A stretch of 64,000 nt of DNA from Bacillota bacterium. Lineage in GTDB: Bacteria > Bacillota > Clostridia > Christensenellales > SZUA-584. Below the pieces are notes generated by a model, which made no database searches, had not been told where the DNA came from, and saw only the letters and a program-made list of their open reading frames with translations. The position numbers and the translations under genes are program-made. Shown here piece after piece: positions 42,465 through 51,500 of this stretch. The DNA is taken from positions 1 to 64,000 of the forward strand of contig JAEXTV010000001.1 in the NCBI GenBank assembly GCA_023406895.1, in the 5' to 3' direction. Position 1 is the stretch's first letter. Each line of letters starts with the position of its first letter.

Positions 42465-43091
42465 ATGAAAGTCATTCAAATCGCGGTGGGCGAACTGATG
42501 GCCAACGCATTTGTGGTATATAAGGAAGGCTCAAGCAAGGCGTTCGTGGTGGATCCGGGCGCGGATTATGCGCGCATCAGGGAGCGTCTTGACGACAACG
42601 GCATCACCGAGGTCACGCATATATTGCTGACGCACGGCCACTTTGACCATATCGGTGCGGTGGCTCAGCTTGCGGCCGATACGGGTGCGAAGGTGTGCAT
42701 ACACCGGCGCGACGCCGCGATGCTGCAAAGCGACACACAGAGCCTTGCGGTGGTTGCGGGGCTTTCCATTGAGCCCGTTCAGCCGGATATCCTGTTTGAA
42801 GGCGGCGAGATCATCGTGGCGGCGGATATCGAGGTGGAGGTGCTGCATACGCCTGGTCATTCGGGCGGCTGCGTCTGTTATCTGGCGGAGGATGCAATGT
42901 TTTCGGGCGATACGCTGTTTTATATGTACTGCGGACGCACGGATTTTCCGGGCAGCGATGCGGATGAGTACGATCATTCCCTGCACGATGTGCTGGGGCG
43001 TTTGAAAAAGGACTACACCGTGTACACGGGCCACGGCATTAAAACCACGCTTTTTGCGGAATTTGCAAACAATCCGTTTCTTAAACCATGA
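42465..43091 (+). CDS. MBL-fold metallo-hydrolase (glyoxalase-II-like)
   Basis: The 208-residue enzyme has the metal motif THGHFDHIG (HxHxDH) near residue 57, HTPGHSGG near 130, FSGDTLFYMYCGRTDFPG and a final YTGHG. Similar single-domain enzymes are labelled hydroxyacylglutathione-hydrolase-like; the true substrate is uncertain in glutathione-poor Clostridia. ATG 42465 follows AGGGAGGA. Its stop overlaps the hemZ start. Confidence 0.92.
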   Translation: MKVIQIAVGELMANAFVVYKEGSSKAFVVDPGADYARIRERLDDNGITEVTHILLTHGHFDHIGAVAQLAADTGAKVCIHRRDAAMLQSDTQSLAVVAGLSIEPVQPDILFEGGEIIVAADIEVEVLHTPGHSGGCVCYLAEDAMFSGDTLFYMYCGRTDFPGSDADEYDHSLHDVLGRLKKDYTVYTGHGIKTTLFAEFANNPFLKP

Positions 43092-44536
43092 CGGCGCTTC
43101 ATACCACACATCCCGAATTCTTCAACGACATCTGCGAGGCGATGCGCCTGTTTATCGACACGCGGCGCATTGAGCTGCTCGAAAAGCCCGAAGCGGCGGC
43201 CGAAGGCCATTCGGTGCTGCATACGTTCGAACTGAGCGGCGGCAAGATGACAAGCACGGCCCGGTTTTTTTTGGACGGCGTTTTCATATCGGAGAATACG
43301 TTTACAGGTATGATACCGGCAGGCGCGCTCGAGAAAAAACGAGAGGCCAAACGCGCGTCCAAAATCAGCGTTTACAGGGCGCTGCTTGCTCATTTTAAAT
43401 CGCCGCTGCCGTGGGGATCGCTCACCGGCATACGCCCCACCAAGCTGCTGCGCGACAGCGAAGCGCTGCTCGGCACGCAACACGCCAAATCGCTTTTTTT
43501 GAACACTTTTGACGTATCACCTCAGAAATATACGCTGGCCAAAGCGATTGTGGACGCTCAGGCCGGGCTTTTTCCCAAAGACGGTGAGCTTGATTTGTAT
43601 ATCGGCATACCGTTTTGTGTGACGCGGTGCGCGTACTGCTCGTTCGCGTCGTACACGCCCGATGTGTTTAAGGACGCGGAAGAACAATATGTGCAGGCAC
43701 TGCTCGCGGAGCTTGAGTGCGCGGAGACGATCATCGGCAGCAGGCGTGTGCGCGCACTGTATGTGGGCGGGGGCACACCCACGGCACTCTCGCCGCACAG
43801 CCTTGAGAAAGTATTGAACCGTGCGTCGCAGCTTGCGAAGAACGCGGTTGAATTCACGGTGGAAGCGGGCCGGCCTGATACCATCACGGGTGAAAAACTG
43901 GCGCTGATCAAAGCCTCGGGCGCGCGGCGTCTTAGCGTGAACGCGCAGACGATGTTTGACGAAACGCTACAGCGCATCGGGCGGCGGCACACGGCGGCAG
44001 AGTTTCTCGCCGCCTATGAGCTCGCGACACAGGCGGGCTTTGATGCCATCAATGTGGATTTAATTGCGGGGCTGCCGGGGGAAACGCAGGCGCACATGGC
44101 GCAGTCGCTGCGGCAGGTGATGGCGCTTGACCCTGCGAATATCACGGTGCACACGCTCGCCGTGAAGCGCGCGTCCAAGTTCGCGGAGGCCAATATGGGC
44201 GCATTCCCGACCGACACGCAGACAGCGCAGACGCTGGAAACGGCGCACGCGATGCTCGAAGCGGCGGGCTATCACGCGTATTACATGTACCGCCAGAAGT
44301 ATATGAAGGGCAGCCTCGAAAACGCGGGCTACACGCGGCCCGGGGCTGCATGCCTTTACAATATCGACAACATGGAGGAGCTTTGCGACGTGCTCGCTTT
44401 CGGTGCGGGCGCGATTTCCAAGCGGCTTTTTAACGGCGGCGCGCGCATAGAACGCGCGGCGAACGTGAAGGACTTAAAGGGGTACATCGAGCGGCACGCG
44501 GAAATGGCGGAGGCCAAGCGCAAGCTGTTTGAATAA
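43088..44536 (+). CDS. hemZ: Coproporphyrinogen dehydrogenase HemZ (radical SAM)
   Basis: The 482-residue protein has an N-terminal domain of about 160 residues, typical of HemZ and not HemN, with SLTGIRPTKLL. The radical-SAM motif GIPFCVTRCAYCSF (C-x3-C-x2-C) follows near residue 179, then ALYVGGGTPTALSP and VDLIAGLPGE. Family members are annotated as oxygen-independent coproporphyrinogen III dehydrogenases, though activity is uncertain where the rest of heme synthesis is absent. It ends the recJ-relA-dtd-MBL-hemZ operon. Confidence 0.93.
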   Translation: MTALHTTHPEFFNDICEAMRLFIDTRRIELLEKPEAAAEGHSVLHTFELSGGKMTSTARFFLDGVFISENTFTGMIPAGALEKKREAKRASKISVYRALLAHFKSPLPWGSLTGIRPTKLLRDSEALLGTQHAKSLFLNTFDVSPQKYTLAKAIVDAQAGLFPKDGELDLYIGIPFCVTRCAYCSFASYTPDVFKDAEEQYVQALLAELECAETIIGSRRVRALYVGGGTPTALSPHSLEKVLNRASQLAKNAVEFTVEAGRPDTITGEKLALIKASGARRLSVNAQTMFDETLQRIGRRHTAAEFLAAYELATQAGFDAINVDLIAGLPGETQAHMAQSLRQVMALDPANITVHTLAVKRASKFAEANMGAFPTDTQTAQTLETAHAMLEAAGYHAYYMYRQKYMKGSLENAGYTRPGAACLYNIDNMEELCDVLAFGAGAISKRLFNGGARIERAANVKDLKGYIERHAEMAEAKRKLFE

Positions 44537-44769
44537 TTAGGCTTAAAGCAGAAGAATAGCCCGTCCCTTATCTTGCTTAAGAATAAACGCTGGCGGTTGA
44601 AAGCGGAACGGAGTGCCTGCGTGGCCCGAAAGAGCAGTATTGCGCAATTGCAGGACGGCATCGTGATCATTCTGTCCTCCGCATCGCCGAAATATGATGC
44701 CATTAACGACACCACAAAACCGGCTTTTTTATCTCTTGGCAGCCAACAGGCGTCATCGAAAAAAACAGG
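44537..44769. other. Intergenic stretch after hemZ, no gene seen
   Basis: No ribosome site with a convincing frame, no terminator and no RNA gene is recognisable. The 66-codon frame at 44573 lacks a Shine-Dalgarno and similarity to any family. Confidence 0.5.
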
Positions 44770-44798
44770 TTGACATAAAGGCTTGGTTAAAATATAAT
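44770..44798 (+). promoter_or_regulatory. Consensus promoter of DUF177-rpmF
   Basis: TTGACA (44770-44775) and TATAAT (44793-44798), both perfect, are spaced 17 nt. This is the best sigma-A-type promoter in the window. Confidence 0.85.
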
Positions 44799-44835
44799 TT
44801 TACACGTTGACGATTGCCTAGGGGCAGGTAAAGAG

Positions 44836-45336
44836 ATGAATATTGATTTAAGAGAAGCTCTGCTCAATGAGGGCGAGCTTTATTCGTCGGAATATCACGG
44901 CGCGTTTGAGGGGATTGATTTCCTCGGCGAACGCTACGATTTTCCGCAAGGCATAGACGTCGCGGCGGATTACCGCTATGACGGGGAAGGCGTGATTGTA
45001 TCCGGGCGCTTCGATGCGAAGGCGACCGTGACCTGCGCGAGATGCTTAAAACCATTTTTGTATACGATCGGTTTTCATTTTGCCGAGTATTATAAAAAGC
45101 AGCCGGAAGAAGGCGAGTATGAATTCGCTGGCGAATCCATCGAGCTGGACCGGATGCTGGAAGACAATGTGGTGGTCAATCTTCCCACGCGTTTCTTATG
45201 CAGGGAAGACTGCAAAGGCCTTTGCAGCCACTGTGGGAAAGACTTAAACGAAGGCGAATGCGGCTGCCGGCCCGATGTGGATCCGGACAATCCGTTTGCC
45301 GGTCTTTCAAAACTGTACGATGACGAGGAGGTGTAG
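44836..45336 (+). CDS. DUF177 domain protein (YceD family)
   Basis: The 166-residue protein has the YceD features VSGRFDAKATVTCARCLKPF (first CxxC) and LCREDCKGLCSHCGKDLNEGECGC (second Cys group), likely binding zinc. YceD/DUF177 is almost always encoded directly upstream of rpmF and is linked to 23S rRNA maturation in plants and bacteria. The gap to rpmF is 4 nt. Confidence 0.93.
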   Translation: MNIDLREALLNEGELYSSEYHGAFEGIDFLGERYDFPQGIDVAADYRYDGEGVIVSGRFDAKATVTCARCLKPFLYTIGFHFAEYYKKQPEEGEYEFAGESIELDRMLEDNVVVNLPTRFLCREDCKGLCSHCGKDLNEGECGCRPDVDPDNPFAGLSKLYDDEEV

Positions 45337-45340
45337 ATAA

Positions 45341-45538
45341 ATGGCGGTACCAAAAAGAAGAACATCCAAACAGCGCACACATACAAGAAAGTCTGCAAAC
45401 TTTAAGCTGACAGCGCCCGGCATCGCGGCTTGTCCGCAGTGTCACGCGATGAAGCTGACGCACAGAGTTTGCCCGACATGCGGGTATTATAACGGACGGC
45501 ATGTGATGGATACCGAGAAAAAGGAGAAGGCGCAGTAA
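45341..45538 (+). CDS. rpmF: 50S ribosomal protein L32
   Basis: The 65-residue protein begins MAVPKRRTSKQRTHTRKSANFKL and has the zinc ribbon CPQCHAMKLTHRVCPTCGYY, with all four cysteines kept. It belongs to the zinc-binding form of L32. It is cotranscribed with the DUF177 gene from the consensus promoter at 44770. Confidence 0.98.
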   Translation: MAVPKRRTSKQRTHTRKSANFKLTAPGIAACPQCHAMKLTHRVCPTCGYYNGRHVMDTEKKEKAQ

Positions 45539-45590
45539 GCACCGCTCGTTTTTCACGAACAACGAAAAATAGGCGCTTTCCGCAAGGAAG

Positions 45591-45626
45591 GTGCCTGATT
45601 ATTTTTCAGGCACAATTGACTTTTTT
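45591..45626 (+). terminator. Weak terminator-like hairpin after rpmF
   Basis: GTGCCTGA (45591-45598) pairs with TCAGGCAC (45606-45613); a T-run follows only after AATTGAC, so termination efficiency is uncertain. Confidence 0.4.
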
Positions 45627-45764
45627 AGGTTATAAGCCAAGTGCTGCTGCGCTCGTTCAATGAGCGAATCAAGTATGACCGGCAGCCTGAAAAGGATCGA
45701 TTGCCGCATCCTTTTGTGATTCTTTTTATCATATTGACGTATATGATATTATATAGAAAAAAAG

Positions 45765-45793
45765 TTGCAATGGTTTTGTATTTTTTATATACT
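45765..45793 (+). promoter_or_regulatory. Promoter of plsX-acpP
   Basis: TTGCAA (45765-45770) and TATACT (45788-45793) are separated by 17 nt in an AT-rich stretch. No obvious FapR-type dyad was found. Confidence 0.6.
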
Positions 45794-45825
45794 ACCCATA
45801 TAAAATGAAGATAAGAGGTGGACGG

Positions 45826-46830
45826 TTGAAAGTCATTGTTGACGCTATGGGCGGGGACAACGCGCCGCAGGCCATCATTGAAGGATGCATGCTCGCGCTT
45901 AAAAGTATGCCCGATCTGCACATCACGCTGACGGGGCTTTCCGATGTCATCGAAAAAGAACTCAGCCAATATGAGTTTGACGCATCGCGTATAAATATTG
46001 TGAATGCGACTCAAGTTATAGATATGGCGGAATCACCCGTGGAAGCAATCCGCCAAAAGAGCGATTCGTCGCTTGTGGTGGGGCTTCGGCTGCTCAAAGA
46101 CGGCGAAGGCAGCGTGTTCATTACCGCTGGCAGCACTGGCGCAACGATTGCGGGTGCGACGCTGATTGTGAAGCGGCTGCCGGGCGTAAAACGCCCCGCG
46201 CTGGCCCCGCTGCTGCCGAGCAAAACCGGAAAGGTGCTGCTGATTGACTGCGGCGCGAATTCCGAATGCCGTCCGTCGTTCCTTGCCCAATTTGCGCTGA
46301 TGGGCAGCGCGTATATGAACAGGGTTGAAGGAATTGAAAACCCGCGCGTTGGGCTTGTGAACAACGGTGCGGAAGCCGAAAAGGGCAACGAGCTGACCAA
46401 AGCGGCTTATAAGCTTTTGGAAGAGATGCCTGTCAATTTCGTGGGAAATGCGGAAGGGCGCGATCTCGTATCGGGCGATTTTGATGTCATCGTCTGCGAC
46501 GGGTTTACAGGCAACGTGATACTGAAGTTTATGGAAGGTGTGGCCGGCGTCCTCATGAGCCTGCTCTCCAAGGAACTCAAAAGCACGCTGCGCACGAAGA
46601 TCGGCGCGGGGCTTGCAATGCCCGCGTTCAAACGGTTTAAAAAGCGGATGGACTATACCGAATACGGCGGTGCGCTGCTGCTGGGTGTCAACGGCGGCGT
46701 TGTGAAAGCCCACGGGTCGTCCAACGCCAAGGCGATTCTTAGCACTTTGCGGCAGGCAGCCGGGTTTATCAAAGGCGATGTCGTTAATGTAATAAAAGAA
46801 GAAGTTTCAAAAGTGGCACTCAGCGACTAA
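45826..46830 (+). CDS. plsX: Phosphate acyltransferase PlsX
   Basis: I chose TTG 45826 after AGAGGTGG because the product then starts MKVIVDAMGGDNAPQAIIEG, as PlsX does; ATG 45805 would add seven basic residues that contain the ribosome site. The 334-residue enzyme has FITAGSTGATIAGA, LIDCGANSECRPSFLAQFALMGSAYM and GFTGNVILKFMEG. It makes acyl-phosphate from acyl-ACP for PlsY, whose gene lies at 63547. acpP follows after 24 nt. Confidence 0.96.
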   Translation: MKVIVDAMGGDNAPQAIIEGCMLALKSMPDLHITLTGLSDVIEKELSQYEFDASRINIVNATQVIDMAESPVEAIRQKSDSSLVVGLRLLKDGEGSVFITAGSTGATIAGATLIVKRLPGVKRPALAPLLPSKTGKVLLIDCGANSECRPSFLAQFALMGSAYMNRVEGIENPRVGLVNNGAEAEKGNELTKAAYKLLEEMPVNFVGNAEGRDLVSGDFDVIVCDGFTGNVILKFMEGVAGVLMSLLSKELKSTLRTKIGAGLAMPAFKRFKKRMDYTEYGGALLLGVNGGVVKAHGSSNAKAILSTLRQAAGFIKGDVVNVIKEEVSKVALSD

Positions 46831-46854
46831 ATAAACGAATTCAGGAGGCTCACA

Positions 46855-47091
46855 ATGGTATTTGAAAAGGTTAGAAAGATCTTGTCCGATCAGCTTGAGA
46901 TTGACGAAGAAAGCATCACGATGGATTCCGACCTCGTTGAGGATTTGAAAGCGGATTCGCTGGCTATCGTTGAGCTCATCATGGATCTGGAGCAGGAATT
47001 TGATCTTGATATTCCGGATGATGAACTGCCCAAAGTGGTAACGGTGAAGGACGTTGTGACCTATATCGAGAAAAACGTTGGCGGTTTCTAA
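46855..47091 (+). CDS. acpP: Acyl carrier protein
   Basis: The 78-residue acidic protein carries the phosphopantetheine attachment motif DLKADSLAIVEL, Ser36-type position within DSL, and typical helix I and III sequences. It carries acyl chains in fatty-acid synthesis and feeds PlsX. ATG 46855 follows AGGAGG. Confidence 0.97.
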   Translation: MVFEKVRKILSDQLEIDEESITMDSDLVEDLKADSLAIVELIMDLEQEFDLDIPDDELPKVVTVKDVVTYIEKNVGGF

Positions 47092-47099
47092 GGCAGTTT

Positions 47100-47129
47100 A
47101 TACCCGGAGCGGTGATTTGCTCCGGGTAT
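47100..47129 (+). terminator. GC-rich hairpin between acpP and rnc
   Basis: ATACCCGGAGC (47100-47110) pairs perfectly with GCTCCGGGTAT (47119-47129). The tail TGCTTTGCTT is a poor U-tract, so it may only partly terminate and let transcription continue into rnc. Confidence 0.55.
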
Positions 47130-47171
47130 TGCTTTGCTTCCGATAAAAGAACTTGCGTGGTGTTTGAGAGC

Positions 47172-47849
47172 ATGACGGATGTTGATTATTCCAGACTGGA
47201 AAAAAGCATAGACTATACCTTCCATGATAAAAAGCTTTTGAGAAGAGCCTTTATTCATGCGTCGGCGGATTTGGGAGAAAGCTATGAGAGGCTTGAGTTT
47301 TTGGGAGACGCAGTGCTTGCTCTCGCGGTGAGTGAGCATCTTTTTTTTGAAAAACCCGTTGATACCGAAGGTGAACTGACCAAGTGCCGTGCGGCGCTGG
47401 TTAACGAGACGGCGCTTGCGGAAGTGTCGCGCGGGCTTGAGCTGAGCGAATACTTTACGCTCGGGCGCGGTGAGCGCAATTCGGGCGGCGAGGATAAACC
47501 CTCGATACAAGCCGATGTGGTTGAGGCATTGATCGGCGCGGTTTATGTAGACGGCGGCTTCGAAAGTGCCAAGAGTCTGGTGAACAGACTGCTGGAAAAA
47601 AGCTTTGAGACGGTGCTCTCGGGCGGCGGATTCCGCGATTATAAAACTCGCCTGCAGGAACACTATCACAAACAGGGAATCAGCGATATTAAATATATCG
47701 TTTATAAAGAAGAAGGCCCCCCGCACGACAGGGTGTTTTATGTGAAGCTCGTTGTGAGCGGCGCGGAGGTGGCACAGGGACAGGGAAGGTCCAAAAAATT
47801 TGCGGAGCAGAAGGCGGCAAAAGCCGCTTTCCTCGATGCAGTAAAATAG
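47172..47849 (+). CDS. rnc: Ribonuclease III
   Basis: Choosing ATG 47172 gives 225 residues, the usual size; earlier in-frame codons overlap the hairpin and are Cys-rich. The catalytic signature is ERLEFLGDAVL near residue 40, with QADVVEALIGAVYVDGG as the second acidic motif. A C-terminal double-stranded-RNA-binding domain (DYKTRLQEHYHKQG...KKFAEQKAAKAAFLDAV) follows. The ribosome site is weak. The usual followers smc and ftsY are missing; glyA comes next after 12 nt. Confidence 0.96.
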   Translation: MTDVDYSRLEKSIDYTFHDKKLLRRAFIHASADLGESYERLEFLGDAVLALAVSEHLFFEKPVDTEGELTKCRAALVNETALAEVSRGLELSEYFTLGRGERNSGGEDKPSIQADVVEALIGAVYVDGGFESAKSLVNRLLEKSFETVLSGGGFRDYKTRLQEHYHKQGISDIKYIVYKEEGPPHDRVFYVKLVVSGAEVAQGQGRSKKFAEQKAAKAAFLDAVK

Positions 47850-47861
47850 GGGTGGTTATCA

Positions 47862-49100
47862 ATGCTTGATTATTCCAAAGTGAAGGCGGCAGACGAAGAA
47901 GTCTACAAGGCTATGATGGATGAGCTGGACCGGCAGGAAAACAATATCGAGCTCATCGCTTCCGAAAACTTTGTGTCGGAAGCCGTGATGAACGCGATGG
48001 GGTCTCATCTGACCAACAAGTATGCCGAAGGGTATCCGGGCAAGCGGTACTACGGCGGCTGTGAGTTTGTTGACGTGGCTGAAACGCTCGCGATTGAGCG
48101 CGCAAAGAAGCTGTTTGGTGCGGAGTTTGCGAATGTTCAGCCGCATTCGGGCGCGCAGGCGAATACGGCGGTATATTTTGCGATGCTCGAACCGGGCGAC
48201 ACGATACTCGGCATGAGTCTCGCGCACGGCGGGCATCTCTCGCACGGCAGCCCTGTTAATATCTCGGGCAAATACTTCAATATCGTTCCTTACGGTGTGA
48301 ATCAGGAAACAGAGCAGATTGATTATGAAGCCATGCGTGAGCTGGCGCTGCAGCATAAGCCAAAAATGATCGTCGCGGGCGCAAGCGCTTATCCGCGTAA
48401 GCTTGATTTTAAAAAGTTTCGTGAGGTGGCGGACGAGGTAGGCGCGCTGTTGATGGTGGATATCGCGCACATCGCCGGGCTCGTTGCGGCGGGTGAGCAC
48501 GAAAGCCCGGTGCCTTATGCCGATTTTGTGACCACAACAACGCACAAAACGCTGCGCGGACCGCGCGGCGGTATGATACTCTGCAAAGAACAGTATGGTG
48601 CCGCAATCAACAAAGCGGTGTTCCCCGGCACGCAGGGCGGCCCGCTCATGCATGTGATCGCCGCAAAGGCCGTGTGCTTTCAGGAAGCGTTTTCGGATTC
48701 GTTCAAGAGCTATCAGCACCAGACTGTGCTCAATGCGAAGGCACTCGCCGACAGCCTTTCGGCAAACGGCATCCGGCTCGTATCGGGCGGCACAGACAAC
48801 CATTTGATGTTGGTTGACCTGACGGCGCAGGGCATCACAGGCAAAGAGCTTGAGGCGCTGCTCGGGCTTGCGGGCATCACGGTCAACAAGAACGCGATAC
48901 CGTTTGACACGCGCAGCCCGTTTATCACAAGCGGGGTGAGAATCGGTACCCCCGCGGCAACGTCGCGCGGCATGAACGAAGCTGATATGAAAGAAATCGG
49001 CGCATGGATATCCGATGTGGTGTACCGGCGTGAAGCGGCGGTGGACGAGGTCCGCGCCAAGGTGAGAGCGCTGTGCGCCAAGCGCCCGCTCTACAAATAG
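47862..49100 (+). CDS. glyA: Serine hydroxymethyltransferase
   Basis: The 412-residue PLP enzyme shows NNIELIASENFVSEAV, GYPGKRYYGGCEFVD, NVQPHSGAQANTAVY, the PLP lysine motif VTTTTHKTLRGPRGG near residue 225, and FPGTQGGPL. It interconverts serine and glycine with tetrahydrofolate one-carbon units. ATG 47862 follows GGGGTGG. Terminated at 49111. Confidence 0.98.
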   Translation: MLDYSKVKAADEEVYKAMMDELDRQENNIELIASENFVSEAVMNAMGSHLTNKYAEGYPGKRYYGGCEFVDVAETLAIERAKKLFGAEFANVQPHSGAQANTAVYFAMLEPGDTILGMSLAHGGHLSHGSPVNISGKYFNIVPYGVNQETEQIDYEAMRELALQHKPKMIVAGASAYPRKLDFKKFREVADEVGALLMVDIAHIAGLVAAGEHESPVPYADFVTTTTHKTLRGPRGGMILCKEQYGAAINKAVFPGTQGGPLMHVIAAKAVCFQEAFSDSFKSYQHQTVLNAKALADSLSANGIRLVSGGTDNHLMLVDLTAQGITGKELEALLGLAGITVNKNAIPFDTRSPFITSGVRIGTPAATSRGMNEADMKEIGAWISDVVYRREAAVDEVRAKVRALCAKRPLYK

Positions 49101-49110
49101 CAGACATTCA

Positions 49111-49136
49111 AAAGCCCCTTAACCGGGGCTTTTTCT
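49111..49136 (+). terminator. Intrinsic terminator after glyA
   Basis: AAAGCCCC pairs with GGGGCTTT across TTAACC, followed by TTC and TTTTC. Confidence 0.85.
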
Positions 49137-49998
49137 TTTCTTTGAACGGTGATTGAGAGGCAAAGAAGATATGTGGCTGAAAAGCCTTTTCCGGTTACGC
49201 TCATTAAGCCTGTACGCTGCTTTTATGATTATGCGCGCCTGGATGTGATTCGCGTCAATAACGCAGAGAATCGGCGAAAAGATTCATTCATAGAACAAAA
49301 CGAACTCGCCGATTCTCATGCCTCATAATACCACCACTGGCCTTGGGAAAAGGTGAAGCTTAATACCAAATGGGACGGCAAGGCAATCGTTACTCGTGCT
49401 GACACCTCATCACGAACTTTTATCGCGCCCTCTGATGATTGCTCAAGGCAGGTTGGTGTCCGTCGCCGATAGGTGACTGGGGAGAGAAAATGGCTTAAAG
49501 CCCGTGATGATCGGCACTTCGTATTCACCACCCTTATATGATAAACAATAAGCCAGAGCTTGCGCTCACGAAGCATCCTTTAAAAAGAAACTGCAGGTGA
49601 ACGGCCTTCGCACTGTTGAGAAATGGTTTAGGTTTTTGAATACATGGCTTTCATTTGCGGAAATAAATACCATAATTATGTTTTCTCTCATTACAAACAT
49701 AAAGCGATCATCACATTAATAAAAAACTGTACGTCATGCGTTGATACTGCATTTTTTAAAAAACAGCATGGGAGCATTCCCAAGAATACGATGCGGTGGG
49801 CCTCCTGCCGCTGTCATACTGTCAGACCCAAATTATGCAATCCGTGTTTAGAAAAATTGCAAAAATATACGAGATGCACCCAAAAACGAATTGCGCCCCC
49901 GCTTTTTTTTTGATAGAATACATCTGCGAAATTACATTTTTTATAAATACAATTTTGTCAATGCAGACAAATAAAATAAAAACCAAATAGGAGTACGT
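49137..49998. other. Long intergenic region before gdhA
   Basis: About 860 nt without a convincing gene. The first part has a 12-bp perfect inverted repeat, GAGAATCGGCGA (49266-49277) and TCGCCGATTCTC (49306-49317), around a 28-nt loop. Around 49400-49500 there are fragments reminiscent of the CACCTCATC-type palindromic repeat seen at 55426. From about 49630 the sequence becomes AT-rich, as expected for a control region of gdhA, but no clear -35/-10 pair stands out. The 89-codon frame at 49644 has no ribosome site. Confidence 0.55.
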
Positions 49999-51333
49999 AT
50001 GAAGATTTTAGAAAAGACGATGCAAAATGTCATCAAACGCAATCCGTCCGAACCGGAATTCCATCAAGCCGTCAAAGAAGTGCTTGAGTCGCTGGAAATG
50101 GTTGCAGAAAGACATCCTGAGTACGTTGAAGCCGGCATCTTTGAGAGAATCGTTGAACCTGAACGTCAGATCATGTTCAGAGTTCCGTGGGTAGACGACA
50201 ATGGTAAAGTTCAAGTCAACAGAGGGTTCAGAGTTCAATTCAACAGCGCCATCGGCCCATACAAAGGCGGACTGCGCTTCCATCCTTCCGTGTATTTGGG
50301 AATAATCAAATTCTTAGGCTTCGAACAGATTTTTAAAAATTCACTGACCGGTTTGCCCATCGGCGGCGGAAAAGGCGGCAGCGATTTTGATCCCAAAGGC
50401 AAATCAGACAGAGAGATCATGGCGTTCTGCCAGAGCTTTATGACAGAGCTTTCCAAGCACATCGGCGAAGATACAGACGTTCCCGCTGGCGATATCGGTG
50501 TTGGCGGACGTGAAATCGGCTTTATGTATGGCCAGTATAAGCGCTTAAAGAATAACTTTACGGGCGTTCTGACAGGAAAAGGACTGACATGGGGCGGCAG
50601 CCTTGCGAGAAAGGAAGCAACAGGCTACGGACTTTGCTACTTTGTTGACGAGATGATCAAAGCCAAAGGTAAATCATTTAAGGGTGCGACCGTCGTGATT
50701 ACGGGCTCGGGCAATGTGGCCATTTATGCAGCCGAAAAAGTTGCAGAGCTGGGCGGCAAGGTTGTGGCTTTAAGCGATTCCAACGGCTACATTCATCACG
50801 CCTGCGGCATCGATCTGAATGCGGTTAAACAGATTAAAGAAGTTGACAGAAAGCGTATCAAAGAATACACGAACTATCATGTCGACTCTATATACACCGA
50901 AGGCAACGGTATCGCCAGCATTAAGTGCGATATATTCCTGCCCTGCGCCACGCAGAATGAAGTTGACGAAAAAGCGGCTAAGATGCTGGTGGCCAATGGC
51001 TGCTATGCGGTGGGCGAAGGTGCCAATATGCCCAGCACCCCCGAAGCCATCAAGGTTTTCCAGGATAACGGCGTGCTTTTTGCTCCCGGTAAAGCCGCAA
51101 ACGCAGGCGGCGTTGCCACGTCGGCGCTGGAAATGTGCCAGAACAGCATGCGCTATTCCTGGACATTTGAAGAAGTGGATGCAAAGCTCAAGAATATCAT
51201 GATCGGCATCTACAAGGCCAGCAGCGAAGCCGCAAAGGCTTATGGCCTTGAAGACAACCTTGTGGCGGGTGCCAACATTGCCGGCTTCCTCAAAGTGGCC
51301 GATGCGATGTATGCGCAAGGTGTTGCCTATTAA
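49999..51333 (+). CDS. gdhA: NADP-specific glutamate dehydrogenase
   Basis: The 444-residue enzyme is the hexameric 50-kDa class I form. It has FRVPWVDDNGKVQVNRGFRVQFNSAIGPYKGGLRFHPSV, the active-site lysine region LPIGGGKGGSDFDPKGKSD, PAGDIGVGGREIGFMYG and the Rossmann motif VITGSGNVA. It reductively aminates 2-oxoglutarate, the main ammonia entry route in many gut Clostridia. ATG 49999 follows AGGAG. It forms its own transcription unit. Confidence 0.97.
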   Translation: MKILEKTMQNVIKRNPSEPEFHQAVKEVLESLEMVAERHPEYVEAGIFERIVEPERQIMFRVPWVDDNGKVQVNRGFRVQFNSAIGPYKGGLRFHPSVYLGIIKFLGFEQIFKNSLTGLPIGGGKGGSDFDPKGKSDREIMAFCQSFMTELSKHIGEDTDVPAGDIGVGGREIGFMYGQYKRLKNNFTGVLTGKGLTWGGSLARKEATGYGLCYFVDEMIKAKGKSFKGATVVITGSGNVAIYAAEKVAELGGKVVALSDSNGYIHHACGIDLNAVKQIKEVDRKRIKEYTNYHVDSIYTEGNGIASIKCDIFLPCATQNEVDEKAAKMLVANGCYAVGEGANMPSTPEAIKVFQDNGVLFAPGKAANAGGVATSALEMCQNSMRYSWTFEEVDAKLKNIMIGIYKASSEAAKAYGLEDNLVAGANIAGFLKVADAMYAQGVAY

Positions 51334-51401
51334 GGGGCAGCTTCTGTTTCGAAATACTGTATTCCGTTGAAAAACGACGGCATCTATTTATGACGTTAAG
51401 G

Positions 51402-51433
51402 AAGCATCTTCCCCTGCATTGGGGAAGATGCTT
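51402..51433 (+). terminator. Terminator-like hairpin after gdhA
   Basis: AAGCATCTTCCCC (51402-51414) pairs perfectly with GGGGAAGATGCTT (51421-51433) over a six-base loop. The tail is TATCCTT, a weak U-tract. Confidence 0.6.
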
Positions 51434-51500
51434 TATCCTTAACTTGGATACGTTATTTTGGTGATAATAAGCCGTAAGGCAAACGGTGCGGGAGGAAACA

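Noticed and set aside
44573..44773. 66-codon frame between hemZ and the DUF177 gene
   Set aside because: It has no ribosome site and overlaps the -35 element of the best promoter in the window.
49644..49913. 89-codon frame upstream of gdhA
   Set aside because: AT-rich intergenic composition, no Shine-Dalgarno, no family similarity.
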